From Candidatus Latescibacterota bacterium (GTDB lineage: Bacteria > Latescibacterota > UBA2968 > GCA-2709665), in assembly GCA_012271065.1 (NCBI GenBank), contig JAAXHE010000255.1:1-9954 (forward strand): a DNA stretch of 9,954 nucleotides, given 5' to 3'. The notes beneath the pieces were generated by a model. The model did no database searches. It was given only the letters and a program-made list of their open reading frames with translations, and was not told the origin of the DNA. Position 1 is the first letter of the stretch. The number at the start of each line of letters is the position of its first letter. This document shows positions 1-7,189 of this stretch, piece after piece. Position numbers and translations under genes: made by a program.

Positions 1-9
1 TCTCACGAT

Positions 10-900
10 TCATGAATTAATCGGGTCCAGCGTCTCGTTCATTCGACGGTTCAATTCGATCTTGTCGTCCAGCGTGCCGAGGATGTGGGCGATGGCTCGC
101 TGTTGGGATAGAGGCGGTAGCCTCAGGGTCAGCTGTTCTAAATCGCTCGGTCTAATGGACGGATAGGTCGACGTGCTGTTCTCCGCTATCGAATGAAGAT
201 AATCCACGATCTGTTTTTGTGTCAGGAACCAATAAAGGAAGCCAGTGTCTGCTATGCCTTCCTTCCCTCTCAATACAGCAAACCCGGTCGAAGCGAGAAA
301 GTTTTCAGGGATACTCCTCAACAGCCCATAGTGCCGCTGATTTGGTCGAACCGTAGAATAAACAATATCCCCGGGCTGCACCTTCCGCCGTGCCCGGCTG
401 GGTATTTTGTCTCTACCGACCGCAAGCTTCTGAATTTCAGAGACGCGATTCTCCGAAATATTGCCTGTGTCCAAGTAATTGATGATCGGCCATGCTTCCT
501 TTGGCGAGCATGTTGAATCGTTAATGACGGAGCATTCACCTAGCCGCACCTCGCGCCAATCCTCGAACACGCCCACGTCAATCGTCTTCGCTCCTGCTTG
601 CACAACCACATAGTTCCGCTCAATCTCTTTGTGGAAACTCTCCGGCAGTCTCGCCCAGTCGTGCGCCTGTACGAGGATGGGGATATTCGATTGTTCAATG
701 GCCTCCAGGAGTTCGAAGAAGCCGTCGCTCAATGGCTCAAGTTCGGGACCTCTGACCACAAGATCCAGTTTGCTTCCCCCGTGACTTTCGCCGGTGATGC
801 GGCTGCCGTACGCCCAGACCTCGGCATCGGGAACATGCTCATGCAGAAGCCCCTCAAGAATGCGCCTGTATCGCTGCGGCAGATGCAATCTGTCAGGCAT
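10..900 (-). CDS. hsdS: MNT-type nucleotidyltransferase domain fused to a half-length Type I restriction specificity subunit (HsdS)
   Basis: HsdS sets the DNA target of a Type I restriction-modification complex and scaffolds HsdM and HsdR. Numbered from a TTG at 915, residues 6-108 look like a minimal nucleotidyltransferase (VWAYGSRITGESHGG, then LDLVV, and HDWARLPESFHKEIER). Residues ~115-265 form one target-recognition domain (DWREVRLGECSVI, GDIVYSTVRPNQRHYG, STYPSIRPSDLEQL). Residues 266-296 are the conserved coil (PPLSQQRAIAHILGTLDDKI, NRRMNETL). The usual EAMARALFKSWF-like continuation and second recognition domain are missing: the protein ends DPINS and TGA. In the GSx10DxD motif the first Asp is Lys (GGSKLDL). 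I chose ATG at 900 over TTG at 915 because GAGGG lies seven bases upstream and the preceding small ORF overlaps it by eight bases. Domain calls are from recognition of family motifs; whether the half-subunit works is unknown. Confidence 0.85.
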   Translation of the reverse strand: MPDRLHLPQRYRRILEGLLHEHVPDAEVWAYGSRITGESHGGSKLDLVVRGPELEPLSDGFFELLEAIEQSNIPILVQAHDWARLPESFHKEIERNYVVVQAGAKTIDVGVFEDWREVRLGECSVINDSTCSPKEAWPIINYLDTGNISENRVSEIQKLAVGRDKIPSRARRKVQPGDIVYSTVRPNQRHYGLLRSIPENFLASTGFAVLRGKEGIADTGFLYWFLTQKQIVDYLHSIAENSTSTYPSIRPSDLEQLTLRLPPLSQQRAIAHILGTLDDKIELNRRMNETLDPINS

Positions 901-976
901 CGACGCCCTCTGCAATGATTTCTGTCAACTCCTTGGCGTCGGACCCTTTCCCGGCGCGCAGGTTCGTGCTGCTCAT
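893..976 (-). CDS. possible 27-residue ORF overlapping the hsdS start
   Basis: The frame reads MSSTNLRAGKGSDAKELTEI then IAEGVDA and a TGA. It overlaps the hsdS ATG by eight bases, an arrangement typical of translational coupling, and it carries the GAGGG that serves as the hsdS ribosome site. No good Shine-Dalgarno precedes its own ATG. The frame stays open upstream through the REP-like repeat to about 1081 without another ATG, so this may be the tail of a gene broken by the repeat, or chance. I recognise no family. Confidence 0.25.
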   Translation of the reverse strand: MSSTNLRAGKGSDAKELTEIIAEGVDA

Positions 977-1001
977 CGTTTGGCTTTGCCTTTTCAGCAG
1001 C

Positions 1002-1049
1002 CAGACCCTCTCCAGTTGGGAGAGGGTGGCGCGCAGCGCCGGGTGAGGG
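1002..1049 (+). repeat. REP-like repeat, copy 1 (intergenic, hsd locus)
   Basis: A 48-bp unit with the hairpin arms ACCCTCTCC and GGGAGAGGGT, then GGCGCGCAGCGCCGGGTGAGGG-type sequence. By hand it matches the copy at 2764 at 45 of 48 positions and the copy at 3708 at about 42 of 48. It sits between the accessory gene and hsdS. It resembles the widespread bacterial REP type with CCCTCTCCC/GGGAGAGGG and GGGTGAGGG blocks. Confidence 0.85.
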
Positions 1050-1094
1050 TGTGCTCCGTAGCTCTGGGCTCCGGCACTGACTCACCGTCTTTCC

Positions 1095-1199
1095 TCATTC
1101 TTTGACGGAAGCCGCCCGGAAGACGTCGTAGAACGTGTCGGACGGATCGTGCTGCTGCAGGTGCTCGAAGGCCGACTCCAGGGTATTGATACAACGCGT
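1095..1199 (-). pseudogene. out-of-frame C-terminal segment of the accessory gene at 1199-1765
   Basis: Directly after the stop of the upstream gene, the -1 frame reads [20 protein letters not shown], then SDTFYDVFRAASVKE and a stop at 1095-1097. It has no start codon, is protein-like, and ends in a natural-looking C-terminus. I infer that the accessory gene has been split by a one-base change near 1200, or is read by -1 slippage at TTC-TGA (tRNA-Phe can re-pair with TTT). A sequencing error would look the same. Confidence 0.6.
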
Positions 1200-1765
1200 C
1201 AGAAAATCCGTGCTGACCGTCCCACGATCTCCACGATTCGCCCGGTCATCTCGACACCATTGACATCGGTGAGCCGCAGGTCTTCGCCGAGCACGAAATG
1301 CACCGGCTGCTGCTGTCCCTGGTTGATCGCGATGTTCGAGGCGTAGAGATAGGTCCGGTCAAGGTTGTCTCGAATCGGATTCAGCGATCCTCTCAGCCCC
1401 GGTATCTGGCCGCTGTCTTCGGAAAGAATGACGGCGCCGCCGCCGGGAAGCGGCTCAAGTTCAATGGTGAGTATACCTTCTGCGGGTATCCACTCGCGTT
1501 TGCAGTGCGCGGCAAAACCATGTGCAGCGACGAACACGGTCATCGGCAGATCAACCGTATGCAGGCCGATAATGGCTTGGCCCAGCGCATCCGTCGTGGT
1601 CTGTTTCCAGGTCTTGTTCGGGAACAGCACCAGTACATCTGCATTGGCAAGCGGCTGGTCGCCAGCACACGCGGTTATGTGCACGCGTGCCGGGTTCGGC
1701 TCGGTGGAGGCCGCCGGCAGGGTGACGCGAAGTTGGCGCGCGATCTGCTGGTCGGTGTGGTTCAT
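1199..1765 (-). CDS. Type I RM-linked accessory protein with carboxypeptidase-regulatory-like beta-sandwich
   Basis: The ORF encodes 188 residues. Residues ~25-105 have the alternating pattern of a carboxypeptidase regulatory-like / Ig-type beta-sandwich ([41 protein letters not shown]). A second conserved-looking part follows ([50 protein letters not shown]). There is no signal peptide, so it is probably cytoplasmic. Its ATG overlaps the hsdM TGA by four bases (ATGA), so the two are very likely translationally coupled, which ties it to the restriction system. The biochemical role is unknown to me. The stop at 1199 looks premature, because a plausible C-terminus continues in the -1 frame to 1095. 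Confidence 0.8.
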   Translation of the reverse strand: MNHTDQQIARQLRVTLPAASTEPNPARVHITACAGDQPLANADVLVLFPNKTWKQTTTDALGQAIIGLHTVDLPMTVFVAAHGFAAHCKREWIPAEGILTIELEPLPGGGAVILSEDSGQIPGLRGSLNPIRDNLDRTYLYASNIAINQGQQQPVHFVLGEDLRLTDVNGVEMTGRIVEIVGRSARIF

Positions 1766-3555
1766 CGATCGTCTCCAAAGCCAAGTGTCTTCAAATTCGC
1801 CTCAATCGCCGCGTCCAGCCGCCGTGATTCCGCCTGTTGGTCCCGCCATTGGGCCGTGAGCCGGATCATCTTTTTCTCAAATGGCTCACCATCATCGGGT
1901 TGTGGTTCTGCGCCGACGTAGCGGCCCGGTGTGAGGACGTGGCCGTGTTTGCAAATTTCTTCAAGCGTTGCGCTCTTGCAGAATCCCGGAACGTCCAGGT
2001 ACTCCCCGGAGCCCTCGCCGCCGCGCCAGGAGTGGTAGGTGTCCGCGACCCTGGCGATATCCTCCGGCGAGAGGTCCCGTCGAGTGCGGTCGATCATATG
2101 GCCCATTTTCCTGGCGTCGATAAATAGGGTTTCGCCACGGCGGACCCTCACCCCTGCCCTACTCCCAGCGGGAGAGGGGTCTATTGCGCCAGCCCTGTGC
2201 GAATCCTGTTGCCGCACATCGCTTGGGATCCTCTGTCCCTCACCCGGCGCAGCGCCGGGTGAGGGCGCCCTCGACAAAAACCACAAACACGCAGGTATCT
2301 GCGTGGACCGGAAAAGCTGACCGGGCAGGGCAACGATGCATTCCACCAGGTTTGCTTCGATGATATTCTTTCTGATTTCCCCTTCGTTCGATTGGTTCGA
2401 CGACATGGATCCGTTGGCGAGGACGAACCCGGCGGTGCCTCGGGGCGAAAGGTGGTGCAGAAAGTGCTGTACCCACGCAAAGTTGGCGTTGCCGACCGGT
2501 GGGACCCCGAATTCCCATCGTTTGTCTTCCCTTAACCGTTCGCCGCCCCAGTCGGAGACGTTGAACGGCGGATTGGCGAGGATGTAATCGGCCTTCAGGT
2601 CGGGATGCCTGTCGTTGTGGAAGCTGTCCCCGTGCGCGATTTGCCCCTCGACGCCGCGAATCGCCAGGTTCATCCTTGCCATTCGCCAGGTGGTGTAGTT
2701 GGATTCCTGGCCGTATATGGAAATCTTCTCCCTCGCGCTACCGCCCTCCTGTCCGGCCAGTGTCAGACCCTCTCCCCTTGGGAGAGGGTGGCGCGCAACG
2801 CCGGGTGAGGGAGCCCTTGACTGCCGCGCAGCGCCGGATGAGGGGCTCCCGTTCGTGTGCGCATCAAGGAAGGCCATCGACTGAACGAACATGCCCGATG
2901 AGCCGCAGCAAGGGTCGTAGACTCTTCCTTCATAAGGCTCCAGCATTTCTACGAGGAGTCGGACCACGGAGCGCGGCGTATAAAACTCACCACCCTTCCT
3001 ACCCTCAGCGAGCGCGAACTGCTCGAGGAAGTACTCGTATACGCTGCCCAGAACGTCGGTGGCGCGCGCCTCAGCCCCGCCCACCTTAATGTTGGTGACA
3101 AGGTCGACAACCTGTCCCAGGCTGGTCTTGTCCAGGTTGGGGCGCGCGTAGTCCTTTGGCAGCACGTCTTTCAATGCTGGATTGTCCCGCTCTATGGCGG
3201 TCATCGCATTGTCGACTGCACGCCCTATCGTGGGCTGACGCGCCTGCGATTGCAGGTTCGGCCATCTTGCTTCCGGCGGCACCCAGAAGATGTTCTGGGC
3301 GCGGTACTCGTCTGGGTCCTCCGGGTCCGCGCCTTCGGCAACTTCCTCCACCAGTTTGTCGTGGGCTTCCTCGAACGCGTCCGAAATGTACTTGAGGAAG
3401 ATCAGGCCGAGGACGACGTGTTTGTACTCCGCGGCGTCCATGCTGCCCCGTAACGCGTCAGCCATCGCCCAGAGTTCGGACCTGAAATCCGTAGCTTCGT
3501 TTCCGTCGCCCGATTTGGTCTTGGTTGTGGACTTTCTGCGTGTCCCTTTCGCCAT
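1762..3555 (-). CDS. hsdM: Type I restriction-modification methyltransferase subunit HsdM, with two repeat-encoded insertions
   Basis: HsdM transfers a methyl group from S-adenosylmethionine to adenine in the site chosen by HsdS and forms the modification core of the complex. The 597-residue product has the HsdM N-terminal helical domain ([33 protein letters not shown]), [18 protein letters not shown] at 188-205, SAM motif [10 protein letters not shown] at 214-222 (the family usually has GSGG) and catalytic motif IV NPPFN at 328-332. It also has [20 protein letters not shown] and FIDARKMG. Two segments, about residues 236-276 and 430-471, are Pro/Gly/Arg-rich, foreign to the family and encoded by REP-like repeats; without them the length would be near a normal ~515. 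The start ATG has GGGAG nine bases upstream. It is first in the visible operon and overlaps the next gene by four bases. Confidence 0.95.
   Translation of the reverse strand: MAKGTRRKSTTKTKSGDGNEATDFRSELWAMADALRGSMDAAEYKHVVLGLIFLKYISDAFEEAHDKLVEEVAEGADPEDPDEYRAQNIFWVPPEARWPNLQSQARQPTIGRAVDNAMTAIERDNPALKDVLPKDYARPNLDKTSLGQVVDLVTNIKVGGAEARATDVLGSVYEYFLEQFALAEGRKGGEFYTPRSVVRLLVEMLEPYEGRVYDPCCGSSGMFVQSMAFLDAHTNGSPSSGAARQSRAPSPGVARHPLPRGEGLTLAGQEGGSAREKISIYGQESNYTTWRMARMNLAIRGVEGQIAHGDSFHNDRHPDLKADYILANPPFNVSDWGGERLREDKRWEFGVPPVGNANFAWVQHFLHHLSPRGTAGFVLANGSMSSNQSNEGEIRKNIIEANLVECIVALPGQLFRSTQIPACLWFLSRAPSPGAAPGEGQRIPSDVRQQDSHRAGAIDPSPAGSRAGVRVRRGETLFIDARKMGHMIDRTRRDLSPEDIARVADTYHSWRGGEGSGEYLDVPGFCKSATLEEICKHGHVLTPGRYVGAEPQPDDGEPFEKKMIRLTAQWRDQQAESRRLDAAIEANLKTLGFGDDR
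2141..2179 (-). repeat. REP-like repeat variant inside hsdM (inverted)
   Basis: Read on the minus strand it contains CCCCTCTCCCGCTGGGAG, then TAGGGCAGGGGTGAGGG. This is a shorter variant of the same repeat, in the opposite orientation to the copies at 1002, 2764 and 3708. It encodes the [13 protein letters not shown] part of the second insertion in HsdM. Confidence 0.7.
2237..2265. repeat. perfect 29-bp palindrome made of two REP tails, inside hsdM
   Basis: The arm CCCTCACCCGGCGC (2237-2250), one central A, then the exact reverse complement GCGCCGGGTGAGGG (2252-2265). Each arm equals the tail of the 48-bp repeat, so this looks like two tails head to head. It encodes the [11 protein letters not shown] part of the second HsdM insertion. 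Confidence 0.85.
2764..2811 (+). repeat. REP-like repeat, copy 3 (inside hsdM)
   Basis: A full 48-bp copy with a perfect hairpin ACCCTCTCCC-CTT-GGGAGAGGGT. Antisense to hsdM, it is read as [15 protein letters not shown] in the first HsdM insertion. Its 3' edge is also part of an inverted repeat GGGAGCCC (2809-2816) / GGGCTCCC (2843-2850). Confidence 0.85.
2825..2845 (+). repeat. partial REP tail next to copy 3
   Basis: CGCGCAGCGCCGGATGAGGG is nearly the second half of the 48-bp repeat (one base differs in GGGTGAGGG), 13 bases after the end of the full copy. Also within the translated hsdM insertion. Confidence 0.65.
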
Positions 3556-3609
3556 CGTGTCTGGCTCCCGTGTTCTCCGCGCGAATGCCGTCTTTGCGTA
3601 TACCTTTAA

Positions 3610-3636
3610 ATTATACTACGTTGGTTCTTCCGTCAA
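3610..3636 (-). promoter_or_regulatory. candidate promoter of hsdM
   Basis: On the minus strand, TTGACG (3631-3636) and TATAAT (3610-3615) are separated by 15 bases, shorter than the ideal 17 but with strong hexamers. This predicts a start near 3603 and a leader of about 48 bases before the hsdM ATG. Confidence 0.5.
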
Positions 3637-3677
3637 CGCAATACGGAATGTTGAGACGGCGCGCAATATTCGAGAAC

Positions 3678-3694
3678 TGTCGCATTTCGCGACA
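3678..3694. promoter_or_regulatory. short inverted repeat upstream of the hsdM promoter
   Basis: TGTCGC, five bases, GCGACA, followed at once by CATGTC. It lies about 42 bases upstream of the -35 box. It could be a regulator site for the restriction operon, but no regulator gene is visible. Confidence 0.2.
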
Positions 3695-3707
3695 CATGTC
3701 CCGCAGT

Positions 3708-3755
3708 CAGACCCTCTCCCACGGGTAGAAGGTGGCGCGCAGCGCCGGGTGAGGG
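3708..3755 (+). repeat. REP-like repeat, copy 4 (between tRNA-Ala and hsdM)
   Basis: A 48-bp copy in the same orientation as those at 1002 and 2764. Its hairpin half is decayed (GGGTAGAAGGT instead of GGGAGAGGGT) while the tail GCGCAGCGCCGGGTGAGGG is intact. It sits between the tRNA terminator and the hsdM promoter. Confidence 0.85.
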
Positions 3756-3780
3756 CGCCTTGCCGTCACGCGGTGATACG

Positions 3781-3821
3781 ATAACCAAAACAGGCTTGCA
3801 CCATGGTGCGCAAGCCTGTTT
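3781..3821 (-). terminator. Rho-independent terminator downstream of tRNA-Ala
   Basis: Perfect 12-bp arms AAACAGGCTTGC (3788-3799) and GCAAGCCTGTTT (3810-3821) around a 10-base loop. On the minus strand the arm runs into TTTTGGTTAT. The tRNA ends 10 bases upstream, so this most likely ends its transcript. Confidence 0.8.
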
Positions 3822-3830
3822 CTGAATTCA

Positions 3831-3906
3831 TGGTGGAGCTGATCGGGATCGAACCGACGACCTCATGACTGCCAGTCATGCGCTCTCCCAGCTGAGCTAC
3901 AGCCCC
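3831..3906 (-). tRNA. tRNA-Ala (anticodon GGC)
   Basis: A 76-base cloverleaf on the minus strand with CCA encoded at 3831-3833 and discriminator A. The acceptor arms GGGGCTG and CAGCTCC form the G3:U70 wobble pair, the main alanine identity signal. The anticodon loop CTGGCAG between stems CATGA and TCATG gives GGC, reading GCC and GCU. The D arm GCTC/GAGC and T arm GTCGG-TTCGATC-CCGAT are intact. It has its own promoter upstream and a hairpin terminator downstream. Confidence 0.97.
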
Positions 3907-3927
3907 ACCGCTGGGCAATGTGAAGAA

Positions 3928-3956
3928 AGTGTAACAAAGCGGCGGTTTTCTGTCAA
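3928..3956 (-). promoter_or_regulatory. sigma-70 promoter of tRNA-Ala
   Basis: A consensus -35 TTGACA (3951-3956), a 17-base spacer and -10 TACACT (3928-3933) on the minus strand. The predicted start lies near 3921, about 15 bases before the tRNA 5' end at 3906. Confidence 0.8.
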
Positions 3957-4057
3957 GCGAAAAGGCTTGAAATCGGCGCTTCGGGCCGGTGGATATCGGG
4001 CCCCCGGACGCGATTGCCGGTGCGAGCGTGCCGTCTGTGCCGCGCGCAAGGGAGTTG

Positions 4058-6064
<2,007 letters not shown>

Positions 6065-6233
6065 TCAAAGCTCCTCACAGAAAATCCGTCTTATACCGGC
6101 AACAAGATAATCAACGACATTAGACAGACGCAAGTCTCTCGCCCGGGTCCGGGTTCTTGAGGATGTGGCCAATTACCGGTTATGCGTCGCACAACTCAGC
6201 CGGAAATGCAGGAATTCATTCGATGGTATAGTC

Positions 6234-6254
6234 ACTCCCCCTCAAGGGGGGAGT
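6234..6254. terminator. hairpin downstream of the UbiA-family gene, possible terminator
   Basis: ACTCCCCC and GGGGGAGT form a compact GC-rich stem with a 4-5 base loop, about 60 bases after the stop of the prenyltransferase gene. No clear T-run follows on either strand, so it could act as a terminator with help, or only as a 3'-end stabiliser. Confidence 0.4.
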
Positions 6255-6313
6255 AATGCGCGATGTCCGGCGCAGCAAGGTGCACAAAGTCGCAACCGGA
6301 TCCTGTCGAAACA

Positions 6314-7189
6314 TCAAAGCGCGCCCGCGAGAATTGCGAGCAGTCCCAGCATCATTCCAGCCTTCAGAAATCGGTTGACCATGCGGAGGCGGCGTGTGTC
6401 CGGGACGCGGAGAACCGGTATCATGAGACAAACCAGCAGGACGTCGAGCAGGGAAACGAGGATGAGATACGGTAGCCCGTAGAGGTCCACGATGTACGGG
6501 ACCGGGGTGAGCAGAATCAGGAGCCCATAGGTGCCGGCGGCCAGGCGGCATGATATGGCCTGCCCCCAGCGGAGGGGTATGGTCCCGCCTGGCGCGATGC
6601 GGTCTCCCGGAATATCCTGGGCGTCTTTGAGGATTTCCCTGCCCAGATGGTAGACGGTCGCAAACAGGGCGGGTACGGCGGCGGGCACGGGTGCGCCAAC
6701 GGCGAACCCTCCGAAAAAGAACGCTAGGCCGCACAGGAGGCTTACCGCGAGGTTGCCGGCCAGCGGAATGTGCTTCAGCCGCCGGTTGTAGGCCACGAGG
6801 CATCCGCACGCGAAGAAAGCGGTCGCGATTGCTTCAGGCGGCAGAAACAGGCTCAGGCCGAGGCCGAGCGCCATGAGGAAAACGCATTCGATGCTGGCGG
6901 CGCGGGGGGAAAGGCGGCCGGAAGGCAGGGGCCTGTCGGGGTGGTTGACGCGGTCGGTCTCCAGGTCCCACAGGTCGTTGAGCGCGTTGCCGCCGGCCGT
7001 CACGGCGGCCGCGCAGAGTGCTGCGATCCAGAGCGGTGCGGGCAGTGCGCTTGCGCCCAGCCACCCGCCCATCAGCACCGAGGCAAAGGTGATTAGACAG
7101 TTCTGCGGGCGCGTGATCTGAAAGCCCGCTCGTAAGGCGTCGGCTTCGGAAAGGTCAGACCGGAGCGGCGCCGGATTCCTCGAAGACAT
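6314..7189 (-). CDS. UbiA-family membrane prenyltransferase
   Basis: UbiA enzymes transfer a prenyl chain onto an aromatic ring or a polar head group inside the membrane. The 291-residue protein has about eight or nine hydrophobic helices and both Asp-rich magnesium/diphosphate motifs: NDLWDLETD (71-79) and DAQDIPGD (189-196). The RPQNCLI opening, HPDRPLPSGRLSP (83-95) and YNRRLKHIPLAGN fit the branch related to geranylgeranylglycerol-phosphate geranylgeranyltransferases, but other acceptors (homogentisate, naphthoate, chlorophyllide) cannot be excluded. The ATG lies inside the end of the helicase gene (35-base overlap) and has only a weak Shine-Dalgarno, so translation probably depends on the upstream gene. 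No other lipid or quinone gene is nearby to reveal the substrate. Confidence 0.9.
   Translation of the reverse strand: MSSRNPAPLRSDLSEADALRAGFQITRPQNCLITFASVLMGGWLGASALPAPLWIAALCAAAVTAGGNALNDLWDLETDRVNHPDRPLPSGRLSPRAASIECVFLMALGLGLSLFLPPEAIATAFFACGCLVAYNRRLKHIPLAGNLAVSLLCGLAFFFGGFAVGAPVPAAVPALFATVYHLGREILKDAQDIPGDRIAPGGTIPLRWGQAISCRLAAGTYGLLILLTPVPYIVDLYGLPYLILVSLLDVLLVCLMIPVLRVPDTRRLRMVNRFLKAGMMLGLLAILAGAL

Noticed and set aside
11..30. att-like similarity between the left edge and the tRNA 3' flank (shared ATTCATG)
   Set aside because: Only seven bases match and they lie outside the tRNA body, so chance is likely.
729..1085. Minus-strand open frame of 118 codons across repeat copy 1
   Set aside because: It overlaps the nucleotidyltransferase domain in another frame, and part of its sequence is just translated repeat.
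1002..3755. CRISPR array
   Set aside because: The repeats are few, unevenly spaced by hundreds of bases, differently oriented and lie in coding DNA; they are REP-like.
6090..6114. Promoter for ligA (TATAAG with TTGATT)
   Set aside because: The spacer is only 13 bases and no better -35 box is visible, so I do not list it.
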